A DNA stretch of 64,000 nucleotides, taken from positions 124,001-188,000 of the forward strand of contig NZ_LOHS01000156.1 of the NCBI RefSeq assembly GCF_001642995.1. Direction: 5' to 3'. This document shows positions 25,378-34,379 of this stretch, in pieces. This DNA comes from Streptomyces jeddahensis. Lineage in GTDB: Bacteria; Actinomycetota; Actinomycetes; Streptomycetales; Streptomycetaceae. Under the pieces are notes generated by a model. That model was not told the DNA's origin. It saw only the letters and a program-made list of their open reading frames with translations, and searched no databases. The position numbers and the translations under genes were made by a program. Positions within the stretch are counted from its first letter, which is position 1; every line of letters starts with the position of its first letter.

Positions 25378-25689
25378 GTGGATGACGCGGTCGAGTTGGC
25401 GGACATGATCTGGCAGCTTCGCCAAGAGTTGAGCAAGGCGATGTGGGCCGGGGCCCACACCGACCTGCGGTTCAAGGCGGAGAAGCTCGAGCTGGAGCTG
25501 ACCGTGGGGGTGGAGCGGACCGCCGAGCCCGGGGTGAAGGTGCGTTTCTGGGTGTTCGACGCCGGTGCCACGGCACGGCGGTCGGCCATGACCACTCAGC
25601 GGATCACGCTGACGCTGCAGCCGGTACGCGCGGACAGGCCGGACGAAGCGGCGCTGATCTCCGGCGACGAGCTGCCCGACGAGGACTGA
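25378..25689 (+). CDS. Trypco2 (trypsin-co-occurring domain 2) protein
   Basis: A 103-residue single-domain protein: VELADMIWQLRQELSKAM, DLRFKAEKLELELTVGVER and VKVRFWVFDAGA. It fits the Trypco2 family, so named because it is found next to trypsin-like proteases fused to STAND NTPases. It lies 7 bp upstream of exactly such a gene. GTG start with AGGGG a few bases before it. In this class of conflict systems the small protein is thought to be a partner or a substrate of the protease; which one is not known. Confidence 0.85.
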   Translation: MDDAVELADMIWQLRQELSKAMWAGAHTDLRFKAEKLELELTVGVERTAEPGVKVRFWVFDAGATARRSAMTTQRITLTLQPVRADRPDEAALISGDELPDED

Positions 25690-25696
25690 CCAGCTC

Positions 25697-28600
25697 ATGA
25701 CGGAAACGCAGCCGATCCCGGGCGAGACGGGGGAGCCGATCCCGGGCCGGGCGGGGCAGCCGACCCCGGACCAGGCCGGGCAGTCGACCCCTGGCCGTCC
25801 GGGGCAGCCGATCCCGGGCCAGGCCGGGCGGCCGGTGACCGCACGGCCGACCGATGTCGGACTGGACGCGCACCGCATTGCCGAAATCATCGTCGTCACC
25901 TCTGCCGGTGGCGGACGGCGCGGCTCGGGGTACCGGGTCACGGACACCGCGGTGCTGACCGCAGCGCATGTGGTGGCCGACGCCGACGGCGTGCAGATAC
26001 GTTTCGATGCCGACCGGCCGGGCCAGTGGATGGTGCCGGCGTCGGTGGCCTGGTCGGACGCCGACACCGATGTGGCCGTCCTGGCCTTCGCGCCGCCGCC
26101 GGGTTCCGCGCCCGTCGCGCCCGCGCGGTTCGGCCGTATCGCCGACGACCGTCACGCCGTCGTCGACGTGCACGCCGCGGGGTTCCCGCTGTGGAAACAG
26201 CGCCGCCGCCCCGACGGCCGGCGGTTCCGTGAACTGCATCAGGCCGACGGCACCGTGGCGGCGCTGTCCAACCTGAGAACCGGCACCCTGGAGATCACGG
26301 TCGCGGCGGCGGCCGCCGACCCGGATCCGCACACCTCGCCGTGGTCGGGAATGTCGGGGGCGGCGGTATGGGCGGGCAGCCACATCGTGGGGGTGGTCGC
26401 GGAACACCACCGCTGGGAAGGGGCGGCCCGGCTGACCGCGGCCCGTATCGACCACATCCTGCGCCGGGTCGGCGAACCGCGCCGGGCGGAGCTGGCCGGG
26501 TTGTTGGGGATTCCCGACCTGCAGCCGCTGCCCGAGGTGGGAGGCGCCCCGGCGGGTGTGGACGCGACGGGCGGTGCCACGAGCGCGCACTCCGGGATCT
26601 CCGACGAAGGTTCCAAGGTCATCGGGCTGCCGGTCGCGCATGGGCTCGAACTGTTCAAGAACCGCACTCACGAACGCGAAATGATCGGCCGTCACCTCGC
26701 CGACCCGGCCTTCCGCATGGTGACGGTCACAGGACGGCGCGGCATGGGCAAGAGCGCGGTCGCCGCCAAGGTCATGGAAATGCTGGAGGGCGGCGAGTGG
26801 CCGGGCCACCTCCAGGCGCCCCCGCCTTCGGGGCTGGTCAATCTGAGTACGCGGACGTCGGGGATCTCCCTGGAGCGCATCTACTTCGACTGCGCCCAAC
26901 TCCTCGGGCGCGAACAGGAAGCGCGGCTGCAGGGCATCTGGGCCACGAATCGCTCCGTACACGACAAGGTCGGCGAATTGTTCGCCGCGATGGGGGACCG
27001 GCTCTTCGTTATCCTGCTGGACAACCTCGAAGACCTGCTGCAGGACGACGGCCGACTCGAGGACGAGGAACTCACGATCTTCCTCGACTGTCTCTTCCGG
27101 GCCAGATCCACGCCGCGGCTGCTGGTCACCTCGCAGGTGCCGCTACGGCTCGCGCCCGAGCTGCGCCGTTTCGCCGCAGAGATCGAACTGTCCGAAGGGC
27201 TGCCTCCCACCGAGGCGGTCGCGCTGCTGCGCGAACTCGACCAGGACGGCAGCCTGGGCCTCGCCGAGCTGTCCGACGAGCAGTTGCTGCAGGCGGCGGT
27301 CCGTGTCCACGGGGTCCCGCGCGCCCTGGAGCTGCTGGTGGGCGCGATGGCCGACGACACCCTGGTGCTGCCCACTCTCCACGAAGTGCTGGAGAGCTTC
27401 ACCCTGCGCGGCGACGTGGTCGCGGGCCTCGCCCAGGACCGGTACCGCCGGCTCGACTCCGATAGCCGCGCCGTCCTGAACGTCCTCGCCGTGCTGCGCA
27501 CACCCGTGACCAGAGAAGCGATCGAGTGGATCGTGGCCGGCCTCGACCCCGGTCTCGACGTCGCACCGATCCTGTCCCACCTGGTACGGGTGCGCATGCT
27601 GTCGGTCGACCGGACCACCCGTACCTTCGCGCTGCACCCGATGGACGCCGACCTCGCGTACGGCGCCATGCCACGGGTCGGCGTGCTCGGGCGGCAGTCC
27701 GTGGAGCGGCGGGCGGCCGACTGGTACGCGAGCGTCGCCCCGCCCCGCTCGGACTGGCGGACGTTGGACGACATCCAGCCGTACCGGCGCGAATTCAGGC
27801 ACCGAGTGCGCGCCGGACAGTTCGACGAAGCCGCTCTGGTCCTCGGCGGGATCAGCGAGTGGATGGTCTGGGCAGGCTCAGTGCTGACGGCTCTCTCGAT
27901 GCATCTCACTCTGGAGGGGAAGTTGAGCGACGAACGGGCACGTCTCGCGCACCTCATCGGCTTCGGGCACGCCCGGCTCACCGGGGGCCCGCTCCCGGAC
28001 GCCGCCGAGCTGTTCCGCGAGGCCGCCGACCTGGCACAGCGCGTCGACGACCGCCAAGCCCTGCAGAACGCCATGTTCGGCCTCGGTGACACCTACCGGC
28101 AGCTGGGCCGCCTCGACGCCGCCGTGGAACCCCTGGGCCGGGCCGGCGACCTGGCCCACGAGAACGGCGACGCGGAAGCCGAGGTGCACGCCATCCTGAG
28201 CCTCAGCCTCGCCCAGAGCACTCTGGGCGACGGTGCCGCGGCCCTCGACGCCGCCGATCGGCTGCACCGACTGGCCGCCGCGACCGGGGACGCGCTCACC
28301 GAGGCCCGTTCATGGAACGCCCGCTTCACGGCCCTGCTGTCCATGGGCCGCTGGGAGGAGACGATCGCAGCCGGCGACCGCGCGGTACGCGCCTACAAGG
28401 ACGCGGGCATCCCGGAGGCGACCGACTACGCACTCAACGCCAAGGGCGTGGCCCTGCTTGCGCTGGGGCGGTTCGCGGAGGCGCTGACAGCTCTGCAGGC
28501 GGCCCTCAAGGCAGCGTCGCAGATGGAGAATCCGCGCACCGAAGGAGTCTGCCTCCACAACCTGGCGTGGGCGTACTGGACCGACGAACAGTACGGGCAG

Positions 28601-28828
28601 GCGGCTGAGACGGCCGAGCGCGCTGCGACGTCGCTGCAGCTCGCCGGCGCATCGGAAGCGGCGGCGCCGAAAGCGCTGGCAGAGGCCGCCCGCGCCCGGG
28701 CCGCCGACGACACCCAGGCGACGGCCGACGCGCTGATCCGCGCCGCCGACGGCGTCGGGCGCAACGTCGAGATGGTCGGCGCGACCTGGCTCAGCGCGGA
28801 GGCGGAGCGCTTGCGCGGCGAGGCCTGA
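25697..28828 (+). CDS. trypsin-like protease / NB-ARC STAND ATPase / TPR fusion
   Basis: A 1043-residue three-part protein. Residues 5-48 are a low-complexity stretch of PIPG/GQAG repeats. Residues about 55-270 are a trypsin-like serine protease with a complete triad: His91 (TAAHVV), Asp125 (DTDVAVLAF) and Ser220 (GMSGAAV). A P-loop STAND NTPase follows: Walker A GRRGMGKSAV (346-355), Walker B LFVILLDNLEDLL, LLVTSQVPLRL and GVPRALELL. The last about 330 residues are TPR helices (ALQNAMFGLGDTYRQLG and similar). This is the protease-STAND-repeat architecture described for diversifying NTP-dependent conflict systems: repeats sense, ATPase oligomerises, protease executes. Operon with Trypco2; a strong hairpin follows. 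Cytosolic (no signal peptide). Confidence 0.93.
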   Translation: MTETQPIPGETGEPIPGRAGQPTPDQAGQSTPGRPGQPIPGQAGRPVTARPTDVGLDAHRIAEIIVVTSAGGGRRGSGYRVTDTAVLTAAHVVADADGVQIRFDADRPGQWMVPASVAWSDADTDVAVLAFAPPPGSAPVAPARFGRIADDRHAVVDVHAAGFPLWKQRRRPDGRRFRELHQADGTVAALSNLRTGTLEITVAAAAADPDPHTSPWSGMSGAAVWAGSHIVGVVAEHHRWEGAARLTAARIDHILRRVGEPRRAELAGLLGIPDLQPLPEVGGAPAGVDATGGATSAHSGISDEGSKVIGLPVAHGLELFKNRTHEREMIGRHLADPAFRMVTVTGRRGMGKSAVAAKVMEMLEGGEWPGHLQAPPPSGLVNLSTRTSGISLERIYFDCAQLLGREQEARLQGIWATNRSVHDKVGELFAAMGDRLFVILLDNLEDLLQDDGRLEDEELTIFLDCLFRARSTPRLLVTSQVPLRLAPELRRFAAEIELSEGLPPTEAVALLRELDQDGSLGLAELSDEQLLQAAVRVHGVPRALELLVGAMADDTLVLPTLHEVLESFTLRGDVVAGLAQDRYRRLDSDSRAVLNVLAVLRTPVTREAIEWIVAGLDPGLDVAPILSHLVRVRMLSVDRTTRTFALHPMDADLAYGAMPRVGVLGRQSVERRAADWYASVAPPRSDWRTLDDIQPYRREFRHRVRAGQFDEAALVLGGISEWMVWAGSVLTALSMHLTLEGKLSDERARLAHLIGFGHARLTGGPLPDAAELFREAADLAQRVDDRQALQNAMFGLGDTYRQLGRLDAAVEPLGRAGDLAHENGDAEAEVHAILSLSLAQSTLGDGAAALDAADRLHRLAAATGDALTEARSWNARFTALLSMGRWEETIAAGDRAVRAYKDAGIPEATDYALNAKGVALLALGRFAEALTALQAALKAASQMENPRTEGVCLHNLAWAYWTDEQYGQAAETAERAATSLQLAGASEAAAPKALAEAARARAADDTQATADALIRAADGVGRNVEMVGATWLSAEAERLRGEA

Positions 28829-28850
28829 CGCATCACGACAGTCCTTCGGC

Positions 28851-28884
28851 CGAGTTCGGGGCCCGGACCAGGGCCCCGAACTCG
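28851..28884 (+). terminator. strong hairpin terminator after the trypsin-STAND gene
   Basis: A perfect 14-bp inverted repeat (CGAGTTCGGGGCCC at 28851-28864 and its complement at 28871-28884) with a 6-base loop, 22 bp past the stop. Confidence 0.9.
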
Positions 28885-28924
28885 ACCTGGGCGCACTCGA
28901 CCTGGGCGCACTCGACCTGGGCGC
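28878..28924. repeat. short tandem repeat, about 3 units
   Basis: The phrase CTCGACCTGGGCGCA is repeated with small changes directly after the terminator. Non-coding. Confidence 0.6.
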
Positions 28925-28981
28925 GCCCGCGACCTGACGGCGCGGCCGACTGGCCCGGATCGGCTCAGGCGCCTCCCGGCC

Positions 28982-30031
28982 TCATCCCAGCCAGGTCACG
29001 CCGCCGCTCTGCGTACCCGCGAGGGACTCGTCGCTCCAGGCTGCCGGGGACGTGTCGTCCAGCGTCACCTCCACAGCGGTCACATAGGTGCCCGGCTCCG
29101 GTGGGGTCACCGTGAACGGCCCGCAGCGCGTGGGCTTGGTGTCGATCGCCATGGAGCAGTGCCGCAGCGCGTGCTTCTCCTTGGAGTCGACGTTGTACAG
29201 CCAGACCCAGATCCACCTGGTGACCGGCTTGTCGGCGGTCACGATGTCGCCCCGCACCTTGACGTAGAGCGACACTGCGCGATCCGACCTGGTGATGCAG
29301 GGATCGAACAGGATGTCGTGCTTCGGCACGGGGGCCCCTCCACGACAGGAGGTCACCGATGCCGCAGCGGGCCCGTCGGCCGATGGAGCGCCGCTGCTCG
29401 ACGGCCTGTCCCCGGACGGGGCCGCGTCGGTCGTCGAGGGCGAGGCACCGGACGACTCACCCGGTGCCGCGTCGCTCACGTCGCCCTGGCCGTCGCGTTC
29501 TCCGCCCAGCCACTGCGGCGCCACCCCGGAGATGAGCAGCATGGCCATCACACACAGGGCGGACAGCGAACCTGTACGGATATTGATGACCGTCTGTCTG
29601 ATGTGCCCGGTGTTTCCGCTGGTACGGTCGGTCGTCGCCGAGCCGATGTTCACCGTGGTGTTCCGGTCACCCGAGCCGGACGGTGTCAACTGCTCCTTGA
29701 TCACGGACACAGTGGGATTCGGCCGATTCCCTCGTTGCTGTGCGTAGGTCAGCCACTGCATCACCAGAGCGGCCAGCGCCACGACCAGGCTGAGCACTCC
29801 GGCCAGCCGGTCCGCGTCGTCCAGGCCCATCACCTGCAGCAGCAGGTACAAGACCACCGGCAGCAGCGCCAACCCCACCCACACCGCACGCCTGAACCAG
29901 ATTCCCATGCGCCTGTCTTTCTTCTCCGCCAGGACATCGGCCCGCCCCCGTGACGGGCCGTTCCCGCCAGTCTCGACCTGGGTGTTGTTGACCTCGACCC
30001 GCCCCGGTCTGGTAGGACAATCGCTCATCAA
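28982..30031 (-). CDS. membrane protein of unknown function
   Basis: A 349-residue protein. Two adjacent helices lie at about residues 48-68 and 75-95 (VWVGLALLPVVLYLLLQVMG, GVLSLVVALAALVMQWL) and a third near 155-175 (LSALCVMAMLLISGVAPQWL). A short exposed segment carries GSGDRNTTVNIGSATTDRTSG, a T/N-rich beta-helix-like motif. After TM3 comes a Ser/Pro/Asp-rich linker and an extracytoplasmic beta domain with Cys pairs (ALRHCSMAIDTKPTRCGPF). Convergent with the trypsin-STAND gene and divergent from the truncated HTH gene. A membrane effector or receptor role is only a guess. Confidence 0.65.
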   Translation of the reverse strand: MMSDCPTRPGRVEVNNTQVETGGNGPSRGRADVLAEKKDRRMGIWFRRAVWVGLALLPVVLYLLLQVMGLDDADRLAGVLSLVVALAALVMQWLTYAQQRGNRPNPTVSVIKEQLTPSGSGDRNTTVNIGSATTDRTSGNTGHIRQTVINIRTGSLSALCVMAMLLISGVAPQWLGGERDGQGDVSDAAPGESSGASPSTTDAAPSGDRPSSSGAPSADGPAAASVTSCRGGAPVPKHDILFDPCITRSDRAVSLYVKVRGDIVTADKPVTRWIWVWLYNVDSKEKHALRHCSMAIDTKPTRCGPFTVTPPEPGTYVTAVEVTLDDTSPAAWSDESLAGTQSGGVTWLG

Positions 30032-30069
30032 AATCTGGTCAATGACGGGTGTGGCGGCAGGGGAGCGCG

Positions 30070-30312
30070 GTGGGAAGGCCCGAGTCGGAGCTCGATCCGG
30101 CAGCTGGTCCGGTCGAGGAGTTCGCCCACGAACTGCGCCGGTTACGGGAGCGCACAGGCCGGACGCCCTATCGCGACCTTGCCAAGCGCGCCAACTTCTC
30201 GGCCTCGGCGCTGTCCTCGGCAGCGGCGGGGCAGCGGCTCCCGAGCTGGCCTGTCGTGTCGGCGTTCGTGCGAGCGTCTCTGATCAGCCTAGCGATCTCA
30301 TGTCAGATATAG
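30070..30312 (+). pseudogene. truncated HTH protein, N-terminal stub of an XRE/nSTAND gene
   Basis: GTG-initiated, about 80 codons: GRPESELDPAAGPVEEFAHE, LRRLRERTGRTPYRDLAKRA, FSASALSSAAAGQRLPSWPV. This is the N-terminal HTH that heads large Streptomyces XRE-NTPase-WD40/TPR proteins. It is cut off where the TnpB element begins (about 30290-30318), so the ATPase and repeat domains are lost. Confidence 0.7.
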
Positions 30313-30317
30313 CGTCT

Positions 30318-31902
30318 TGCATGGGTTCTGCCCACCGTGGAGGGGTGGCGTGGGCGTGCAGGTGGAATCCCGCGCCCAGTGCTGCTCCTCGTGGCCGGTG
30401 TCGGCGGGTGGTGGGTGTGCTGATCGTCGTCACGCCCTGGTGCCGGTGGGCTGCGCGGGGCAGCCGCCTCCGGTCCGTGTGAGCGTGTCCCTCCGGACGC
30501 TTGCCTACCGGGCCGCATGGGCCGGTGGGGGAGGGTGCCCTGCGTCGCCTGGGCGCGGGGCGTGTGGATCGGGGCCGGGTGGGTCCGGTCTTGGACCGGT
30601 CCCGGCTGGTCTTCTTGAGGGTAGGGGTGACCACTGCTGTGGCTTCGAGCGTGTCGACCACCGAGCGGATAACCATGGTGCTGGTGATGCGGTCGACGAC
30701 GGTCTTGGCCTGGTGGGTGAGGCCGCGTGCGGCGATGCCAGAGAGTCGTTGAGGTTCGACCGGCGGGCGGACACGTGCCGGATCTCGTCGGTGAGGAGCT
30801 GGTGCCTGGCGGCCAGTCGGTGCTGATCGTCCCCGGCCATGAGCCGCTGGTACTGGTCAGTCTTGGCATGCAGAAGCTCGGACAGGCGGCGCAGGCGGTG
30901 CTGTTTCGCCAGGACGCCGGCGGCGCGGAGCATGCCCCCGCTGCCGAGGGCAGTGATACGCCCGTTGTCGTGGAGTCGGACAGCCCCGGCGGACAACAGT
31001 GTATTGAGGCCCCAGTCCACGCCGAGTGCGACCGAGTGCCCGGTTCGCTGCGCCTTCGGGACAGCGTGGGTGTAGGCGAGATCAGCCCGCACTCTGCCCA
31101 GGTGGATGCGCAGGGTAGGCAGGTGCAGCACCGCATTGGCAGGGATGGTGGGCGGCAGCGTGATAGGGCAGGCGACCCAGGTCCAATCCCGGTAGGAGCG
31201 CGGGTCGGGGCGCGTGGGCAGTTGCAGGCGCAGCAGTGCCCGGCCCGGCTCGTCGCCGCGTTCGAGCGTGGCCTGCTGTCCGTCGCACGCCGACAGCAGC
31301 AGCATCCGGGCGGTCCGGGGTGCGGGCTTCAGCTCGAACACGTCGACCGGCAGACGGCCGTGCTGCCTCGCGAAGGCCAAGGCCTGCCGTGTGCGGGACT
31401 TGATCACACTGGACGGCAGGAACTGACCCCTGGGCACCGCTTCACGGACGGCATCCCATTCCTCACCCGTACGCTTGGCCGGATCAGCGGGCCAAGTCGC
31501 GAGCACCCCGGCGGTGAGGTCGGCACGCCACTTCGCCGCCCGCAGCATGCGGCCGGCCTGTTCCTGAGCCATGCGCACGATGCGGTCGTTGACCTTCACA
31601 CCCGCGGGCGCAACGGTGGTCCAGCCCAGACGCCGCAGGGCCGTCCAAGCGTTCGACGGCAGCTTTCGACCGCCCGCGTCCTCCCCAGAGGCGAGCAGGC
31701 CCACGTCGGTGGTGTTCCAGTGCTCGGCAAGCAGCGCACCGACCATGCCGGAGACCAGACCGGCAGCCCAGCCGACCCGCTCCGCCAGCACCGATGCAGG
31801 CAGCAGCTCGCCGGTCTTCTCGTCCACTGCGGTGCGCAGGACGGCACGAGCACATGCGGTTCGGGCAGTCTCGCCCTCGGCGAGCGGCAGTTTCCGGCTC
31901 AT
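30318..31902 (-). pseudogene. IS605-type TnpB transposase-associated gene with internal deletion
   Basis: Starts MSRKLPLAEGETARTACARA and runs intact to NLNDSLA, including the first RuvC-like Asp in ALGVDWGLNTLLSAGAV. Near 30738 it jumps and shifts frame into the family's extreme C-terminus (IAARGLTHQAKTVVDRITST and TSRDRSKTGPTRPRS). The middle, holding the RuvC Glu, the zinc-ribbon cysteines and the last Asp, is gone. No TnpA is present. The element cut the upstream HTH gene. Confidence 0.78.
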
Positions 31903-32078
31903 CGATGCCCCCTCCCCACCCGCGATGCTGTCATCCGATCAACGACACCCCCACGAAAGGGTCACGCATTCGATCTACGCACTCAGATACGACGCCAACG
32001 CTGACTCCGGACACACAGCATGACTCCGACCGGTGACACATCACTACGGATACCAAAGGAAGAGCGTGAGCCTGCGGG

Positions 32079-33180
32079 GTGACCGACGAGGCGCCGTGGC
32101 TGCGGCGCTGGGAGGAGGTCTCGGGGCTACGGCGGCCCGGCCCGCCCTCCGCGGTTGCCTCAGCTGCCGCCGCGACCGGACCAACGGCTCCGACCGGTTC
32201 GATGGCCGGACGCCTCCCGGCGGAGACCACGTCGTTCGTGGGGCGCGAGAACGAACTCAAGGAGATCGAACAGCTCTTGGTGACAGCCCGGCTGGTCAAT
32301 CTGACCGGTCCCGGTGGCGTCGGCAAGACCCGGCTCGCCCAGCGGGCCGCCCGCTCCGGCCAGCTCGGCTACCGGGACGGGATCCGCTGGGTGGAACTGG
32401 CCGACGTCACCGACGCAGACATACTGCCCCACAAGATCCTCACCGCTCTCGACGCCGCCGCACGCGACCAGGCGCGCCCGCCCGTGGACCGCGTTCTCGG
32501 CGCCCTGACCGAGCGGGAGATGCTGCTCGTACTCGACAACTGCGAACATCTCTCGGACGCTTGTGCCCGGCTGATCAGGCAGATCCTCTCCGGCGCGACC
32601 AGGGTTACGGTGCTGGCAACCAGCCGGCGGGCGCTCGGTCTGCCGGAGGAACACCTTCTCACCGTCGGACCACTGCCGGTTGGATCACCAGACGGAGCGG
32701 TGCCGCTCGGATCATCGGCCGACGGCTCGGTGAGCGAGGCGGTGCGGCTGCTCGTCGACCGTACGCGTGCCGTGTGCCCCGACTTCGCACCCGTCGGGCG
32801 GGACGCGGCCCTTGCGTTCCGGGCCTGTGAGCGCATGGACGGGCTGCCACTCGCCATCGAGTTCGCTGCGCGACGGCTGCGTACGCTGTCGCTTGAGCAG
32901 TTGGTGCAGCGGCTGGACGAGCGGCTTGCCCTTCTCAGTAACGGCGACCCGTCCGCGCACCCGCGGCACGGCTCGCTGCGGGCCGTACTGGACTGGACTT
33001 TCCGCCTGTGTTCCGCTGCCGAACAGCGTGTCTGGCGCCGTCTCTCGGTTTTCGTCGGCCGGATTCCGCTGGAAGCGGCCGAAGCCGTCTGCGCGGACGA
33101 AGCCGTCTGCGCAGACGAAGCCTTCGAGCCGGGCGACGTCCTGAACGCTGTGGCGGGCCTTGTGGATCATTCGGTGCCTC
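32079..33180 (+). pseudogene. NB-ARC ATPase (AfsR/LuxR-like regulator), C-terminally truncated
   Basis: A reading from GTG (TDEAPWLRRWEEVSGLRR) that becomes a clear NB-ARC domain: LPAETTSFVGRENELKEIE, Walker A GPGGVGKTRLA (77-87), Walker B EREMLLVLDNCEH, VTVLATSRRALGLPEEHLLT and MDGLPLAIEFAARRLRTLS. A winged-helix start follows (HGSLRAVLDWTFRLCS). Around 33180, at GLVDHS, the sequence stops matching the family and the rest of the regulator (TPR/HTH) is absent. A duplicated six-codon stretch encoding EAVCAD (two tandem copies, 33089-33124) is visible. Probably non-functional, though the ATPase half is intact. Confidence 0.7.
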
Positions 33181-33571
33181 GGTGTTCGACACCACAAGCG
33201 AGCAGGTCGACACCGACACCGGGGAGATCACCCCGCCGAGGTGGAGACCCGGAGGCGATGTGGGAGCCCATCGAGCAGGTGGCGCCCGGCACGAACTGGC
33301 CGCCGCGATGGCCGCGCTGTTCGAGCCGACGCCGCCGCTCGACTCGGACGCGGACCAGGCATGGCGGGCCGACGCGCTGAAGTACGGCCGCCTCTCGCAC
33401 GTCGACCAGGTTCCGGCTCCCCGATCTGCCGTGGCCTGCGGCCCCTGGGTGATCCGGCTGCGGTCGATGAGGAGTAGGGCTCAGCCCGGGACGAGGCCGA
33501 CATCGGTGGACGGGTCACCGGAGACGGAACCGCCTGTGACTCTTGTTTCTCTTCGGCTGGCGCCCGACGTC
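33181..33571. other. unidentified degenerate stretch after the truncated NB-ARC gene
   Basis: Plus-strand frames give plausible pieces (VFDTTSEQVDTDTGEIT, RHELAAAMAALFEPTPPLDS, ADALKYGRLSHVDQVP) that appear to come from one gene now split over two or three frames. Family not recognised; plasmid- or phage-like in flavour. Confidence 0.35.
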
Positions 33572-34321
33572 TCATCCGCGCTCGCGGAGATACGCCTCCA
33601 GCTCTGCGGCCCCGGTCAGCATCGCCCGCCCACGGGCAGACAGCCGACCGTGCCAGTCGCACAGCGCGGCCTCCAGCGGCTCCAGCCCGCCGGCCGCCCG
33701 CACCTGGGCGATCAGCGGGGCGATCTGCTCCAGCAGGTAGCCGCCCCGCCTGAGCTGGTGGGCCAGCCGGGCGTCCCGTACGTCGGCCTCGTCGTAGACG
33801 CGGTACCCGGTCCGCGGGTCGCGGCACGGGCGCACCAGCCCGGCGCGCTCCCATTTGCGCAGCGTCGCGGGCCGGATTCCGAGCTTCCCTGCCAGCGGCC
33901 CGATGAACGTGCCGCCGGGCCCGGACACCGGAGCTGGCTCAGACCCCACACCAGGATCGGGCGCCGTGGTGGGCTCCAGGTCGCGGAGGGCGCTCTCCAC
34001 GGCCTGAACGGTGCGCCGGTCGTCGAGGAGCTGGGCGTGGCTCTCGTCGATGAGGCGGAACGCCTCATCGACCGCGCCCTGGTTCACGGCCCGCATGATC
34101 GACGTCGCCGTCTGGTGGCCGTGCCCCGGGACCAGGGCAAGAAACGCGCGCAGGGCCCCCGCGTGCAGCGAGGTGTAGGTGCGGTAGCCGTGGGGTGTGC
34201 GACCGGCGGCCGGAAGGATGCCGGCCTCCTCGTAGTTCCTGATCGCCTGCGTGGACAGACCATGCCCGCGCGCCAGATCAACCGGCCTGAGTCGCTCACC
34301 GTTTTGAAGGTTTCGGCCCAT
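33572..34321 (-). CDS. tandem MerR-domain regulator (TioE-like)
   Basis: A 249-residue regulator with two MerR helix-turn-helix domains. The first is at about residues 10-60 (LRPVDLARGHGLSTQAIRNY, RTPHGYRTYT) and the second at about 135-185 (IGPLAGKLGIRPATLRKWER, TGYRVYDEADVRDARLAHQL). A linker with acidic/Pro-rich sequence joins them. This double architecture occurs in actinobacterial multidrug/antibiotic-responsive MerR proteins. It is divergent from the erythromycin-esterase-like gene, starting 58 bp away, with a perfect palindrome in between. It likely controls that enzyme. Confidence 0.85.
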   Translation of the reverse strand: MGRNLQNGERLRPVDLARGHGLSTQAIRNYEEAGILPAAGRTPHGYRTYTSLHAGALRAFLALVPGHGHQTATSIMRAVNQGAVDEAFRLIDESHAQLLDDRRTVQAVESALRDLEPTTAPDPGVGSEPAPVSGPGGTFIGPLAGKLGIRPATLRKWERAGLVRPCRDPRTGYRVYDEADVRDARLAHQLRRGGYLLEQIAPLIAQVRAAGGLEPLEAALCDWHGRLSARGRAMLTGAAELEAYLRERG

Positions 34322-34358
34322 GAGCCGAGGATATCGCGGAGAAAGTTTCAATCGAAGA

Positions 34359-34376
34359 TTCAACGATACCGTTGAA
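34359..34376. promoter_or_regulatory. palindromic operator between tandem-MerR and esterase genes
   Basis: TTCAACG, 4-base spacer, CGTTGAA: a perfect 18-bp dyad ending 3 bp before the esterase ATG, with a related half-site TTTCAATCG at 34346. The position suggests binding controls both divergent genes and could block ribosome entry of the esterase. Confidence 0.65.
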
Positions 34377-34379
34377 GGC

